57,713 nt of DNA from Bacteroidales bacterium (GTDB lineage: Bacteria; Bacteroidota; Bacteroidia; Bacteroidales; UBA932): contig JAAYDZ010000036.1 of NCBI GenBank assembly GCA_012728975.1, positions 1 through 57,713 of the forward strand, given 5' to 3'. Positions 41,688 to 51,469 of this stretch are shown here, in pieces. The notes under the pieces are model-generated. The model had not been told where the DNA came from. It did no database searches and was given only the letters and a program-made list of their open reading frames with translations. Each line of letters opens with the position of its first letter. Positions within the stretch are counted from its first letter, which is position 1. A program made the translations under genes and the position numbers.

Positions 41688-42905
41688 TTATTCTTCAACT
41701 GATGCGGCCACAATATTGGCCACCAGGGCTCTGGTCCTGGCCAGCCCTCCTTTATCTTCGGGATGCACTCTGTTTGTGAGCAGTATGACAGCGGTCTTTG
41801 AATCCATATCCATTACCATTGAAGTGCCGGTGTAGCCGGTGTGACATATAGTACGTGTGCGACTGAAGAGGTCGCCGCGAATGCCAGCTGCACTGCTACG
41901 GTTGTCCCAGCCGAGTGCGCGTCCGATGTGAGGGGAATTCTCCTCAGGTACAGTAATCATTCTTTCTACTGTCATTTTGCCGAGGACTCTGCGTCCATGG
42001 ATCTGACCACCGTTCATCAGAGCAGCTGCAATTACGGAGAGATCTTCCGCATTGGAGAAGACTCCTGCATTGCCGCTATTGCCTACATTGATAATGCGTG
42101 CGATAGGATCGTGTACATTGCCTACGAGAGGCAGCCCGTCAGTTTGCACTTCGGTAGGGGCGCAGAGTTCAAGAATGGGTCCTGTTGGGCTGTAACAAGT
42201 ATTTTTTAGTTCAAGCGCGTCAAACACATGTGTCTGTGCATAGTCGCTCAAAGTCTGTCCTGTGATATTCTGAAGAATATGCTGAAGAGTAATAAAGTTG
42301 AGGCAGCTATACATATAGCCCGTGGTAGGCTTGAAATTGCGTTTAACCTCCGTTGCGATATATCTTATGAGTGAGTCAGGTGTGGCTTCGCCAAATCTTT
42401 CCACATAGGCAGGTACGCCGATATAGGGTTCAATGCCTGAACTATGTGTGAGCAGGTCGATGATCCTGATATCGGTTTTTTCTCCTGTGTCAGGGTCGAT
42501 CCATGGCCGGAAATCCGGGATATACATATCTACGCGGTCGGTGAGACGGATACTGCCGTTTTCCACCAATTGGAGAAAAGAGAGTGTGGTGCCGACACAT
42601 TTGCTAACGGAGGCCAGGTCAAATACGGTCTCAGTGGTCATTGCCACAGTATCGGGCACTACCGATTTGTTGCCATAGGCTTTTAGATAGACGATTTTAT
42701 CGTTTTTAACAACTGACAATACAGCTCCCGGGCACTGACCCTCTTCAATGGCTTTAAATACTACAGAATCAACTCTGCAAAGAATCGTAGAATTCATTCC
42801 CTGAGACTCGGGCGTGGTTTTGGCAAGTGTTCCGGGTGCGGGTGTGGTAGTGCAGCCTGTTGCCAGAAATGCGCCCAACAGGGTTATAATGAGGAAACGT
42901 TTCAT
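41688..42905 (-). CDS. Serine hydrolase of the beta-lactamase (class C) family, lipoprotein
   Basis: A 405-residue exported hydrolase with lipobox ATGC (Cys18). The nucleophile motif SxxK is Ser99-Val-Ser-Lys102 (LASVSKCVG) and the Tyr motif is in GYMYSCLNFI. The third motif (H/KxG) is in RTICHTGYTGTSM near residue 350. Relatives are peptidoglycan peptidases, esterases and amidases; the exact substrate is unknown, and it is not a resistance beta-lactamase by sequence. A -7 element TAACTTTG lies at 42945-42938, so it has a start of its own after the efflux genes; aroDA follows after 8 bases. Confidence 0.82.
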   Translation of the reverse strand: MKRFLIITLLGAFLATGCTTTPAPGTLAKTTPESQGMNSTILCRVDSVVFKAIEEGQCPGAVLSVVKNDKIVYLKAYGNKSVVPDTVAMTTETVFDLASVSKCVGTTLSFLQLVENGSIRLTDRVDMYIPDFRPWIDPDTGEKTDIRIIDLLTHSSGIEPYIGVPAYVERFGEATPDSLIRYIATEVKRNFKPTTGYMYSCLNFITLQHILQNITGQTLSDYAQTHVFDALELKNTCYSPTGPILELCAPTEVQTDGLPLVGNVHDPIARIINVGNSGNAGVFSNAEDLSVIAAALMNGGQIHGRRVLGKMTVERMITVPEENSPHIGRALGWDNRSSAAGIRGDLFSRTRTICHTGYTGTSMVMDMDSKTAVILLTNRVHPEDKGGLARTRALVANIVAASVEE

Positions 42906-42937
42906 GATAGTATGTTTACGGATTGTTTGACAATTAA

Positions 42938-42945
42938 CAAAGTTA
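42938..42945 (-). promoter_or_regulatory. -7 element before the serine hydrolase gene
   Basis: TAACTTTG on the minus strand, 32 bases before the ATG, overlapping the last codon of the permease gene. No clear -33. Confidence 0.4.
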
Positions 42946-44013
42946 ATTAATTCTTTTGAGAAGTCTAATTGAAGAGAAAAAGAAAATCACACTCAAAAGA
43001 ATTCCGGCTACGAGTTCAGGGAATATTGTCCGTAAAGGAAATCCATACGTAATGACGACACGAAGACTCTCTGTAAGCCAATTAACAGGATTCATCCGGC
43101 AGAAATAGTAGGAAATACCGCTCATATTGGCTAGAGGGGCAATAATTGAGCTTAGCATAACCAGGAATATCATCAGGAAAATCATCAGATATATCGCCTG
43201 AATATCGTTACGTGCGACCGATGCAATGAAAACCCCTAAAAACAACAACGGGAATGTGAGTATATATGTTACCATTACCAATTGGCCTATACCTGAGGCA
43301 ATAGTCATATCGTAAACTATGTATCCCACCGCCAGACAGAGGAAAAGTTCCAAAATCACAACAAGCGAATAAAACAACACTTTAGTGCCAAGATAGAGCC
43401 GCATATCTACTCCGGTGACGATGATCTGGGAAAGAGTGTTGTGTTTTTTTTCACCGGCGATATTAAGTCCGATAAGAAACATGGCTATAATCAGAAGTGA
43501 CATTGATATCAGCGAGACCAAATAATATTGTTCGGAATGTTCTTCACTGTTGAAAAGGCGATGAAGGTTAATGATGCCTCCAGAAGCATCATTGCCCGAG
43601 AGGAGTGACATCATCTTCGGTACTGCGATATCTGCCTCTATCACCCTGGACCCGTCCGCCAGAAGAGTGATTTTTTCGGGATTACCGAGCTCAATTCCCC
43701 GCTCATATCCTTCAGGAATGGAAACGATCATCAATACAGAATTATATTCCATAAGGTGCATCGCTTCCTCTACCGAACTACACCATACGGGTGGCAGACA
43801 ATGCTCGGATGAGAGAATTTTTTGTCCGATTTCCATACTGGCGGAGGAGTGGTCCATATCTACTATGGCACAGTTGAACTTGATGGAATGACCCAGAGTC
43901 TGGGGAATGAATCCGATAACCACAATAGGACAAAGGAGCAGCAATATAATCATCAGTGGAAATCTCACGAATGCCAGAACCTCATGTTTGAATATGAAAT
44001 AGAATCTTCTCAT
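42943..44013 (-). CDS. ABC-2 type permease (YbhR-like)
   Basis: A 356-residue permease: one N-terminal helix, a large extracytoplasmic part (residues about 45-170), then five helices ending in the family's NPVNWLTESLRV segment. It pairs with the preceding permease (44013-45095), with a one-base overlap of stop and start. The two resemble YbhS and YbhR of the YbhFSR exporter, whose substrates in E. coli are cationic drugs and sodium or lithium; here the substrate is unknown. Confidence 0.85.
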   Translation of the reverse strand: MRRFYFIFKHEVLAFVRFPLMIILLLLCPIVVIGFIPQTLGHSIKFNCAIVDMDHSSASMEIGQKILSSEHCLPPVWCSSVEEAMHLMEYNSVLMIVSIPEGYERGIELGNPEKITLLADGSRVIEADIAVPKMMSLLSGNDASGGIINLHRLFNSEEHSEQYYLVSLISMSLLIIAMFLIGLNIAGEKKHNTLSQIIVTGVDMRLYLGTKVLFYSLVVILELFLCLAVGYIVYDMTIASGIGQLVMVTYILTFPLLFLGVFIASVARNDIQAIYLMIFLMIFLVMLSSIIAPLANMSGISYYFCRMNPVNWLTESLRVVITYGFPLRTIFPELVAGILLSVIFFFSSIRLLKRIN

Positions 44014-45095
44014 CAGGATTTGGAATAACGACGTGAAAAGCCCAGCAGGGCGATGATAAATACGATTAAACTCTGAATTGTCAGAAATAGGATATGAGGT
44101 ATATTTTCGGCAAGCCCCGTCCCTTTATACGCTATGCTCCTGTATCCTTCGATAAAATGATATCCGTTATGAAGATGAGCGACTTTCTGCATCGCTTCAG
44201 GCATACTGCTGACAGGCATAACGAATCCCGAAAGGAATAGGTTAGGCGTAAATATAAAAAACCAGCAGATGATCAGGGCTGCTTCATAGGTCTTGCAATA
44301 AGAGCCAACCAGTAGTCCGAGCATCATCGAATTTAAAGAAAAGAGAGAGCAGAATAGGAAATAGAGTAGAAAACTGCCGTTGATCCCAAGACCGAATATC
44401 GATTGCCCTAAAAATATAAGATATGATATGTGTATCAATGATATTAGAAAATAGGGTAGAAGCTTGCCAATTACGATTCTTAAAGGTCCCAAAGGGGTGA
44501 GTGAGAGTAGTCTTGATGTGCCGTGGACCTTTTCTTTATTGATGCTTATGCTGAATATTATGGTTGACACCACTATCAGGATGATCATTATTATTCCCGG
44601 AATAGTAGCCATTTTTCGGTTGAGGTCGGAATTATAAAGATATCTTACAGTGAATGGAGAATTATTTCCAGGTCCGATAAGAGAATTCTTTATGGCGGAG
44701 CTGATGGGATTTCTTATTGCAAGGATATTGGTTGCGAATGAGCAGTTGATAAAGAGGTCAAATTGGAAGGGTGCATTGTAACCACCCTCTCCTTCACTTA
44801 TGACAATTGCGGCCACTATCCCGTCTCGTGCAAAAGACTCTTCCATTTCCGAGGGGGAATTGAGCATTACTACTTTGCTGACTTTGTCTATATTGCATAA
44901 GTGATTTATCACTTCGTTGGCTTTCGGCCCCGCAGTATTGGCAATGGCAAGGTCGATGCGCTCTATGTCAATCGAAATGGCAAATCCTATGGAGATGAAA
45001 AAGAGTGCCGGAAGAACAAACAGGATAAGTCCGCTTACCTTATCCCTCAAGATGTGCGATAACTCCTTGCGTGCTACTGTCCAAATACCTCTCAT
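44013..45095 (-). CDS. ABC-2 type permease (YbhS-like)
   Basis: A 360-residue permease with the same plan: WTVARKELSHILRDKVSGL at the N-terminus, a helix, a long periplasmic loop (residues about 40-180) and five C-terminal helices, including FFIFTPNLFLSGFVMPVSSMP. One base after the ATPase stop. Forms the heterodimeric membrane part with the next gene. Confidence 0.86.
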   Translation of the reverse strand: MRGIWTVARKELSHILRDKVSGLILFVLPALFFISIGFAISIDIERIDLAIANTAGPKANEVINHLCNIDKVSKVVMLNSPSEMEESFARDGIVAAIVISEGEGGYNAPFQFDLFINCSFATNILAIRNPISSAIKNSLIGPGNNSPFTVRYLYNSDLNRKMATIPGIIMIILIVVSTIIFSISINKEKVHGTSRLLSLTPLGPLRIVIGKLLPYFLISLIHISYLIFLGQSIFGLGINGSFLLYFLFCSLFSLNSMMLGLLVGSYCKTYEAALIICWFFIFTPNLFLSGFVMPVSSMPEAMQKVAHLHNGYHFIEGYRSIAYKGTGLAENIPHILFLTIQSLIVFIIALLGFSRRYSKS

Positions 45096-45096
45096 C

Positions 45097-45780
45097 TCAT
45101 TTTTCCTCCAGGAATAGGTTGATAAGATTACCTCCGGCCTTATTGGCCAAATCGATAGGATCTCCGTAAGCCTTGATTGCTCCGCGTTCCATCATCGCAA
45201 TCTTGTCACAGTAATATGCTTCGTCAAGATAGTGAGTGCTCACCATAATAGCTATTCCTTCCTCGGCAGCCTCGCGAACTGCTTCCCAAAGGCGTTTGCG
45301 ATTGAGCAGATCCAGTCCGGAAGTGGGCTCGTCAAGCAACAGCAAAGTGGGGGAGTGGAGTCGCGAGATGGAGAAGGCAAGTAGTTGTTTTCTTCCGGCA
45401 GGTAATCTGTCAGTACGAACATTAAGGTATTCCTCCATCTTGAAATGAGTAATAAAACGATCTCTTTGATCAATAAACTCCTGCCGGGGTAGATTGTATA
45501 GAGCACCGTAAAACTCAAAATTTTCCATTACCGTCAGAGTTCCGACAAGGGAAAATGATTGGCTCATATAGCCGATACGGCATCCTGTTGCAATAGTGAA
45601 TTCACCGGAAGTGGGCTTTGTTAGGCCAATAATCATCCTGATAAGAGTCGTCTTTCCGGCACCATTGGCACCGAAAACTCCTACCACGTCCCCTTTATCC
45701 AGGGTAAGGGAGAAGTCGCGCACAGCTAGAAGAGAACCAAAGCGCTTAGTAAGGGATGATATGGTGAGAATTCTATGCAT
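45097..45780 (-). CDS. ABC transporter ATPase, second, with altered signature motif
   Basis: ATPase of 228 residues from the ATG at 45780 (ATGs at 45810 and a TTG at 45816 are alternatives). Walker A GANGAGKTTL, Walker B LLLLDEPTSGLD and the H-loop STHYLDEA are intact, but the ABC signature is LPAGRKQLLA in place of LSGGxxQ. The two-domain YbhF ATPase also has one canonical and one altered signature, so this pair of genes corresponds to a split YbhF; one of the two ATP sites is probably weak. Overlaps the other ATPase gene by 8 bases. Confidence 0.86.
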   Translation of the reverse strand: MHRILTISSLTKRFGSLLAVRDFSLTLDKGDVVGVFGANGAGKTTLIRMIIGLTKPTSGEFTIATGCRIGYMSQSFSLVGTLTVMENFEFYGALYNLPRQEFIDQRDRFITHFKMEEYLNVRTDRLPAGRKQLLAFSISRLHSPTLLLLDEPTSGLDLLNRKRLWEAVREAAEEGIAIMVSTHYLDEAYYCDKIAMMERGAIKAYGDPIDLANKAGGNLINLFLEEK

Positions 45781-46483
45781 TCGTACTTTCCAAAAATTTG
45801 ATGAAGACATCTTCAAGTCTCTTTTCTCCCTCTGTGAGATGCTTCGGAGTGTCGTATGAGATGAGTTTACCCTTGTCGAGCAGCATCACTTTGTCGGCGC
45901 GAGCAGCTTCATCCAGATAGTGTGTGCTCATAACTATTGTGATACCTTGCTTCCTCAGAGCCAGCAGTTCCTGCCAGAGCTCCCATCTGGAAAGAGGGTC
46001 GATACCGGTAGTAGGTTCGTCAAGCAGCAGTAATGAGGGTGAGTGAACAGCAGCGCAGCATAAAGTAAGCTTCTGCCTCATGCCTCCGGAAAGCTGGCTT
46101 GCGCGGTATCCGGCAAAAGGCTCAAGCGAGCTCCAGATGCGAGGAGTCATCTTGTAGAGCGCCTCCCTGCCACATCCGTAGGCATGTGCAAAGAAATCCA
46201 CATTCTCCATAACCGTCAGATCGCTATAAAGCGAAAAGGTGCCCGGCACATAACCGGTGAGCTTGCGAATTGCACCTTTCTGCCGTCTGGTGTCATATCC
46301 ACCGACCAACATCTTTCCCTTGAAATCGCTGTCGAGAGTGGTGATGATATCAAAAAGGGTGGATTTGCCCGCTCCGTTGGCTCCGATCATGGAAACAATA
46401 GTCCCTTGCTCCACACTGAAGCTGAGATCGTACAACGCTCTGAAGCGACCGTACCACTTGGATATACCCTCGGCACGGATCAT
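45773..46483 (-). CDS. ABC transporter ATPase, first
   Basis: A 236-residue ATPase with full motifs: Walker A GANGAGKSTL, signature LSGGMRQKLTL, Walker B LLLLDEPTTGID, H-loop STHYLDEA. Overlaps the upstream membrane-fusion gene by four bases (ATGA). Together with the next ATPase and two permeases it makes the inner-membrane engine of the export complex. Confidence 0.9.
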   Translation of the reverse strand: MIRAEGISKWYGRFRALYDLSFSVEQGTIVSMIGANGAGKSTLFDIITTLDSDFKGKMLVGGYDTRRQKGAIRKLTGYVPGTFSLYSDLTVMENVDFFAHAYGCGREALYKMTPRIWSSLEPFAGYRASQLSGGMRQKLTLCCAAVHSPSLLLLDEPTTGIDPLSRWELWQELLALRKQGITIVMSTHYLDEAARADKVMLLDKGKLISYDTPKHLTEGEKRLEDVFIKFLESTNA

Positions 46484-47367
46484 AAGTGGAGTTCTGCAGG
46501 GAGACCGGCGCGCAAAGTACCGTCATTGGGCACCTCAATCTTGACCATGTATACAAGACGAGTGCGGTTATCACGAGTCTGAATATGGTTGGGGGCGTAC
46601 TCCGAGTGCTCTGAAATGTAGCTTACAGTCCCTTGATGCTCTACCAGAGTGCCATCGGGACCGTCAGTAATGACGGTAACGTTGTCACCCAACTTGACTT
46701 TTGTCAGAGTCGCACCGTCGAGCCAGCATTTGAAGAGCATTTTATCGGTGCGGGCGAGCTTGAATATGGGACGTCCGATGAGTACATACTCGTGTTCGTT
46801 GAGATATCTAGTCACTACAATTCCATCTTCCGGAGAATAAATGGTGCAGCGTCTGATCTGTTCATCGATCAGGTGTTTCTGTGAAGCAAGCACCTCTATC
46901 TGTGCCAGCACGGAAGCCGACTGCTGCTTAAGCTGTGCCCTTGCAGCCTCTATTCTGCTTTCCAGGATAGAAATCTTGTCTTCGGTTTGCTCCAGTTTCT
47001 TAGAGTCCAGCGATCCGGAAGCCACCAGATTGCGCACCCTTTCGAGCTCTTTGACCAGTGCATCTTTTTCACTTGTATAGGCCTCTATCTGGATTGCTTC
47101 CTTGGGCATTGTAGCCCTGAGTGCGGCTATCTGCGAGATGAGATTGTTGCGTTGGAGCATCAGCAGGGTGGTATCTATATGGCCTACGACCTCTCCGCGA
47201 CTGAGGAGAGTACCCTCTTCGGCTTTAAGGTCGGTCACCTTGCCGTCGGCATCCGCAGATATGGTCCATTCTAGATTGTGGAAAATACCATAACCGTCAG
47301 GCTGGTCATACTGATTGCAGGAAGCGAGCAATAGCACGACAATTAAAAATATAGGGAAGTGTTTCAT
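46480..47367 (-). CDS. HlyD-type periplasmic adaptor (YbhG-like), lipoprotein
   Basis: A membrane-fusion protein of 295 residues from the ATG at 47367, with lipobox LLASC (Cys near 17). It shows the half-motif of a lipoyl domain (TISADADGKVTDLKAEEGTLLSRG, split), a long alpha-helical hairpin (about residues 70-170) and the returning half with YSPEDGIVVTRYLNEHEY. It links the ABC permeases to the TolC channel encoded just upstream. Confidence 0.87.
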   Translation of the reverse strand: MKHFPIFLIVVLLLASCNQYDQPDGYGIFHNLEWTISADADGKVTDLKAEEGTLLSRGEVVGHIDTTLLMLQRNNLISQIAALRATMPKEAIQIEAYTSEKDALVKELERVRNLVASGSLDSKKLEQTEDKISILESRIEAARAQLKQQSASVLAQIEVLASQKHLIDEQIRRCTIYSPEDGIVVTRYLNEHEYVLIGRPIFKLARTDKMLFKCWLDGATLTKVKLGDNVTVITDGPDGTLVEHQGTVSYISEHSEYAPNHIQTRDNRTRLVYMVKIEVPNDGTLRAGLPAELHL

Positions 47368-47372
47368 AGTCG

Positions 47373-48674
47373 TCAATAGTCAAGGTTGTCAATAAAGATG
47401 CGATGGCTGAGAATAATTTTGCGGATTTTTTCAATTCGGTGGTATTCCTTGCCAAGTTCTGCCTGTGTCTGCATATTGAGTGCGGTGAGATATTCGTTCT
47501 CGGAGATCTCGCCCTTTTGCATCATTAAGCGCAGTTCATCTGCCAATTCGCGATATTTTGAAGCCATTTCAGCGGCTTGTATTTCCAGTTCTTCACATGC
47601 TGCTATTTCCTTTTCAATTTCGGTGCGTTTAAGTTCGGTTTGCAGCTCAAGGTTGGCTCTTGAGATCTCCAGACGATTTTTTTCGTTGATTGAGAGGGCT
47701 TTGTTTCGGTGGTGTGTGCGCCAGTCCGATATAGGAACTATTATGGCAACGCCTGCCAATCCGGATAGGAGAGGGTCGTCTGAAAAGACATCCATGCCCC
47801 ATTTGCCATAGTGGCCGAGTGCATATAATTCAACCCTCGGGAGTACCTTAGAGAGTGAAAGTCGTCTACCGGCATCAATTTGCTCACTACGGATATCGAT
47901 TTGCCGTATCGCGGGATCTTCAATTACAGCCTCGATAAGGTAGCGAGAGGGCATCTCGAGCCGGGTTTCGTGAGTTATTTCGCTACCGATGAGTATGGAG
48001 AGCAGTGAGAGGCATTTCTCTCTTTCAATCTCAAGACCGGAAATCCTGTGGCTGCTTTCAAGCAGTTGCATTTCAATAAGAATTACATCCTTGCGATAGA
48101 TTATGCCTTCGGCAAAAAGGGAGTTAATGCTATTTAGGTCATTCTGGAGCCGGTTGTGGGCAATTTTTAGGATTTCCAGACTCTTTTCAGCAAGGAGTGC
48201 ATTGAAATAGAGTTCGTCAGCGATGTTTTCTATGTGAAGAGCCTTTTGCTCAACCTCCATAAGTTCTTCCTCCTTTGTCAGGTCAGTGAGTAGTCGTTTG
48301 GTTTGGTATTCGCCGCCATCGTAGAGTGTCTGTCCGAAAAGCAGGATGCCACCATACTGCCATTTGGAAAGTTGCTTAAAGTCAATCTGGTGATTGACCA
48401 AAGCACCCATATCAGGCGTGTGCGTCTGGTATGAAGTCAAGCCGACTGCCGCGATCTGCGGGAGGATTATTCTTTTGAGTATGCTTTCACGTATTTTAGC
48501 GCCTTGCCGCACAAGGGTGGCATTACGACTATCTTCGATGGATTCGCGAGCCAAAGTACGGCACTCCTCCAGAGTCAGTACCTTATCCGGAGTATCGCTC
48601 TGCTGCGCTCCAGCGCAAATGGTTGTCAACGCCAGAATAGCAGCGGTCATCACTGAAATCAATAACCGTTTCAT
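47373..48674 (-). CDS. TolC family outer-membrane efflux protein
   Basis: First gene of the six-gene efflux operon: 433 residues from the ATG at 48674 with a signal peptide (MKRLLISVMTAAILALTTICAGAQ). The two TolC repeats are visible as long helical stretches with LTLEECRTLARESIEDSRN at the beginning and the typical ALNMQTQAELGKEYHRIEK at the end. It would form the trimeric channel across the outer membrane for the adaptor and ABC exporter. A -7 element lies 28 bases upstream. Confidence 0.87.
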   Translation of the reverse strand: MKRLLISVMTAAILALTTICAGAQQSDTPDKVLTLEECRTLARESIEDSRNATLVRQGAKIRESILKRIILPQIAAVGLTSYQTHTPDMGALVNHQIDFKQLSKWQYGGILLFGQTLYDGGEYQTKRLLTDLTKEEELMEVEQKALHIENIADELYFNALLAEKSLEILKIAHNRLQNDLNSINSLFAEGIIYRKDVILIEMQLLESSHRISGLEIEREKCLSLLSILIGSEITHETRLEMPSRYLIEAVIEDPAIRQIDIRSEQIDAGRRLSLSKVLPRVELYALGHYGKWGMDVFSDDPLLSGLAGVAIIVPISDWRTHHRNKALSINEKNRLEISRANLELQTELKRTEIEKEIAACEELEIQAAEMASKYRELADELRLMMQKGEISENEYLTALNMQTQAELGKEYHRIEKIRKIILSHRIFIDNLDY

Positions 48675-48701
48675 ACACTTTCTAATAAATACAAATTTAA
48701 A

Positions 48702-48709
48702 CAAAAATA
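48702..48709 (-). promoter_or_regulatory. -7 element of the efflux operon
   Basis: TATTTTTG on the minus strand, 28 bases before the tolC-like ATG and just after the ribosomal terminator, so the efflux operon has its own start of transcription. The -33 is not clear. Confidence 0.55.
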
Positions 48710-48728
48710 GGGATAAATAGCGGATATA

Positions 48729-48756
48729 AAAAACGGCCTTATGTAAGGCCGTTTTT
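48729..48756 (-). terminator. Terminator of the rplC-rpsC operon
   Basis: AAAAACGGCCTTA (48729-48741) and its exact complement (48744-48756), 2-base loop; on the minus strand the stem ends in a run of T. A second hairpin, TATCTAGTATT (48773-48783) / AATATTAGATA (48795-48805), lies between it and the rpsC stop. Confidence 0.88.
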
Positions 48757-48818
48757 AGTTTTGAGTTCTGAATATCTAGTATTGCGTATTTTCTAATATT
48801 AGATATGGAACCTCTTTG

Positions 48819-49586
48819 TTATTCGCCATCCCTCGATTGACGGGTACGTCCGCCACGACCACGACGGTCGCCACCGCGTCCGCCACGACCACGACGATCA
48901 CCGCGACTCTGTGACTGGGCTGACGCTGCGTTTGCAGAAATGCCCGTGTTAGGTGACAGATCGCGTTTTCCATAAACCTCACCGTTGCAGATCCATACTT
49001 TAATGCCGAGAACACCAACTTTAGTGTGTGCCTCTGCTAAAGCATAGTCAATGTCAGCACGGAAAGTGTGGAGAGGAGTACGACCCTCTTTGTAGAGTTC
49101 GCTTCTTGCCATTTCAGCACCGCCGAGACGGCCGCTGATAAGCACCTTTATACCCTCAGCACCTACGCGCATTGTAGATGCGATGGCCATTTTAACTGCT
49201 CTGCGGTAAGAAACACGTCCTTCAACCTGACGGGCGATGTTGTTGGCAACGATGTTGGCATCAACTTCGGGGCGTTTTACCTCAAAAATATTGATCTGTA
49301 CCTCTTTGTTACAAACTTTCTTCAATTCCTCTTTCAACTTGTCCACCTCCTGGCCGCCCTTACCGATGATGACACCCGGACGTGCGGTGTGGATGGTAAC
49401 AGTGATGAGTTTCAAAGTACGCTCGATAACAATCTTTGATAAGCTTGCCTTTGCAAGACGGGTATTTAGATATTCACGAATCTTTGCATCTTCGAGAATT
49501 CTGCTGGCATAGTCACCGTACCAGTTGGAGTCCCAGCCACGGATAATGCCTATACGATTGCTGATTGGGTTAGTTTTCTGTCCCAT
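48819..49586 (-). CDS. rpsC: 30S ribosomal protein S3, with RGG-rich tail
   Basis: S3 lines the mRNA entry channel and has helicase activity with S4 and S5. Start [23 protein letters not shown] domain with the GxxG-type loop [12 protein letters not shown] near residue 85, and C-terminal domain [20 protein letters not shown] and [11 protein letters not shown]. The 255-residue protein ends with an arginine/glycine-rich tail ([20 protein letters not shown]) coded partly by a tandem 30-base duplication. In most genomes rplP follows; here a terminator and an unrelated operon follow. One base separates it from rplV. Confidence 0.97.
   Translation of the reverse strand: MGQKTNPISNRIGIIRGWDSNWYGDYASRILEDAKIREYLNTRLAKASLSKIVIERTLKLITVTIHTARPGVIIGKGGQEVDKLKEELKKVCNKEVQINIFEVKRPEVDANIVANNIARQVEGRVSYRRAVKMAIASTMRVGAEGIKVLISGRLGGAEMARSELYKEGRTPLHTFRADIDYALAEAHTKVGVLGIKVWICNGEVYGKRDLSPNTGISANAASAQSQSRGDRRGRGGRGGDRRGRGGRTRQSRDGE
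48847..48896. repeat. Tandem 30-base duplication in the rpsC tail
   Basis: CGTCCGCCACGACCACGACG occurs at 48847-48866 and again at 48877-48896. The copies code for the RGG-rich tail of S3. Confidence 0.8.
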
Positions 49587-49587
49587 A

Positions 49588-50019
49588 TTATGCCTCCTCT
49601 GTATTTACTGGTTCAACGGTTTTTTTAGTATCAAGCACGATCGTAACGTGGTTTGAACGCTTACGGATACGCGATGCACGGCCTTGAGCGGCTGTTCGGA
49701 TACGTTTTAGTGTACGGCCCGGTCCCACCATGATACTCTTGATATACACATTGCCATTCTCCAACTCTTTACGGTCTGCCTCATTTTTGGCTTCCCAGTT
49801 GGCAATAGCGCTACGTACCAGTTTCTCAAGGCGGATAGCAGCCTCTTTCTTCGAATATTTAAGAATATCCAAAGCACGGTTGACCTCTACACCTCTGATA
49901 ATGTCAGCAACCAGACGCATCTTGCGAGGTGAAGTAGGAATATCATTCAGCTTTGCAATAGCTGTCTGTTTCTTTATCTCTTTCTGCCTTTCGGCCATGT
50001 CTCTTTTTCTAGATCCCAT
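49588..50019 (-). CDS. rplV: 50S ribosomal protein L22
   Basis: L22, which lines the peptide exit tunnel. 143 residues; the core [16 protein letters not shown] and [24 protein letters not shown], which holds the tunnel hairpin, is intact, with no macrolide-resistance-type insertion that I can see. N-terminal charged extension ([18 protein letters not shown]) and short C-terminal tail as in other Bacteroidales. Confidence 0.97.
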   Translation of the reverse strand: MGSRKRDMAERQKEIKKQTAIAKLNDIPTSPRKMRLVADIIRGVEVNRALDILKYSKKEAAIRLEKLVRSAIANWEAKNEADRKELENGNVYIKSIMVGPGRTLKRIRTAAQGRASRIRKRSNHVTIVLDTKKTVEPVNTEEA

Positions 50020-50041
50020 TGTAATCCTTTCTTTTTAAATG

Positions 50042-50308
50042 TTAACGATTACCCGAGTGACCTTTGAAGGTGCGTGTCGGTGCAAATTCTCCGAGCTTGT
50101 GACCAACCATATTCTCTGTAATATATACCGGAACAAACTTGTTTCCGTTATGAACAGCGATAGTGTGTCCCACAAAGTCCGGCGAAATCATACTTGACCT
50201 TGACCAGGTCTTGATGACTTCCTTCTTCATACTGCCTTCATTCATGGCGAGTACTCTTTTTTCCAAACTGTCCTGAATATAAGGACCTTTTCTAAGTGAA
50301 CGACTCAT
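50042..50308 (-). CDS. rpsS: 30S ribosomal protein S19
   Basis: S19 of 88 residues in the 30S head near the A site. [15 protein letters not shown] and the motifs [24 protein letters not shown] and [13 protein letters not shown] (each a conserved block) are as expected. Spaced 22 bases from each neighbour. Confidence 0.97.
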   Translation of the reverse strand: MSRSLRKGPYIQDSLEKRVLAMNEGSMKKEVIKTWSRSSMISPDFVGHTIAVHNGNKFVPVYITENMVGHKLGEFAPTRTFKGHSGNR

Positions 50309-50330
50309 AATCTTCTAAAGTTTAATTCCG

Positions 50331-51164
50331 TTATTTCTTTCTTTTCTTACTTCTTTCAAGGATGAACTTGCTGGAAGTCTTCTTGGGGTTGCGAGTCTTG
50401 TATCCCTTGGCCGGTAAGCCCTTGCGTGAACGGGGGTGTCCACCGGCTGCACGGCCTTCACCACCACCCATAGGGTGATCCACGGGATTCATTACAACAC
50501 CGCGAGTGCGGGGTCTGCGACCGAGCCAGCGTTTGCGGCCGGCTTTACCGTGAGACTCCAGGCTGTGGTCAGGATTGGACACTGTACCTACAGTGGCACG
50601 GCAGGTTACCAGTACCATACGTGTCTCACCGGAAGGGAGACGAAGGATAGCATGGCCGCCTTCGCGTGCTGTAAGTTGAGCAAAAGTGCCGGCGCTGCGT
50701 GCCATAGCGGCACCACAACCGGGGCGGAGCTCAATGTTGTGTACCAATGTACCAAGAGGAATTTCCGATAGAGGAAGAGCGTTACCGATCTCAGGGGCTA
50801 CGCCGGGACCTGAAGCGATCACCTGGCCTACCTTGATACCGTTTGGAGCAATGATGTAGCGTTTTTCGCCATCACCATACACGACCAATGCAATGCGTGC
50901 ACTGCGGTTGGGGTCGTATTCGATAGTCTTGACAGTGGCTGTATATTGGTCTTTGTCACGATGGAAGTCGATTACTCGATACATTCTCTTGTGACCGCCT
51001 CCGAGATAGCGCATTGTCATCTTACCCTGGTTGTTGCGTCCACCTGTGCGCTTGAGGGGCCTGAGGAGGGACTTTTCAGGGGTTGTGCAGGTGATATCGT
51101 CAAAAGCGCTGATCACCTTATGTCTTTGTCCGGGAGTTACCGGTTTAAATTTACGTACTGCCAT
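50331..51164 (-). CDS. rplB: 50S ribosomal protein L2
   Basis: L2, needed for peptidyl-transferase activity and subunit joining. 277 residues with [17 protein letters not shown], the RNA-binding [12 protein letters not shown], and the C-terminal [15 protein letters not shown] including the histidine implicated near the catalytic centre. Begins 4 bases after rplW. Confidence 0.97.
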   Translation of the reverse strand: MAVRKFKPVTPGQRHKVISAFDDITCTTPEKSLLRPLKRTGGRNNQGKMTMRYLGGGHKRMYRVIDFHRDKDQYTATVKTIEYDPNRSARIALVVYGDGEKRYIIAPNGIKVGQVIASGPGVAPEIGNALPLSEIPLGTLVHNIELRPGCGAAMARSAGTFAQLTAREGGHAILRLPSGETRMVLVTCRATVGTVSNPDHSLESHGKAGRKRWLGRRPRTRGVVMNPVDHPMGGGEGRAAGGHPRSRKGLPAKGYKTRNPKKTSSKFILERSKKRKK

Positions 51165-51168
51165 GGCC

Positions 51169-51459
51169 TTAAATGTTACTATAGAAGTCTATCTTATCAT
51201 CTCCGGCCAGTGTCACAAATGCCTTCTTGTAGTGATTTGTACGGCCTGTTAGCATGCCTGCTGTTGTATAGCGGCTTTTGCGTTTTCCTCGGTAGTTTGC
51301 AGTATTTACATCAAGTACTGAAACACCATACATTTGTTCAACCGCTTTTTTGATTTCCAATTTATTGGCGTTGCGGTCAACGATGAAACCGTATCGATTC
51401 AATTTATCGCCTTGAATCGACATCTTTTCAGTTACTATTGGCTTAATTAAAATTCCCAT
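51169..51459 (-). CDS. rplW: 50S ribosomal protein L23
   Basis: L23, at the tunnel exit where trigger factor and SRP dock. From the ATG at 51459, 96 residues: [16 protein letters not shown], then [25 protein letters not shown] and the extended loop [18 protein letters not shown]. An upstream in-frame start within rplD is not likely. Confidence 0.95.
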   Translation of the reverse strand: MGILIKPIVTEKMSIQGDKLNRYGFIVDRNANKLEIKKAVEQMYGVSVLDVNTANYRGKRKSRYTTAGMLTGRTNHYKKAFVTLAGDDKIDFYSNI

Positions 51460-51469
51460 CGTTCTATTG

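Noticed and set aside
41688-42905. Beta-lactam resistance gene
   Set aside because: The fold and SxxK motif are those of the broad serine hydrolase family; the sequence and context do not support a resistance enzyme.
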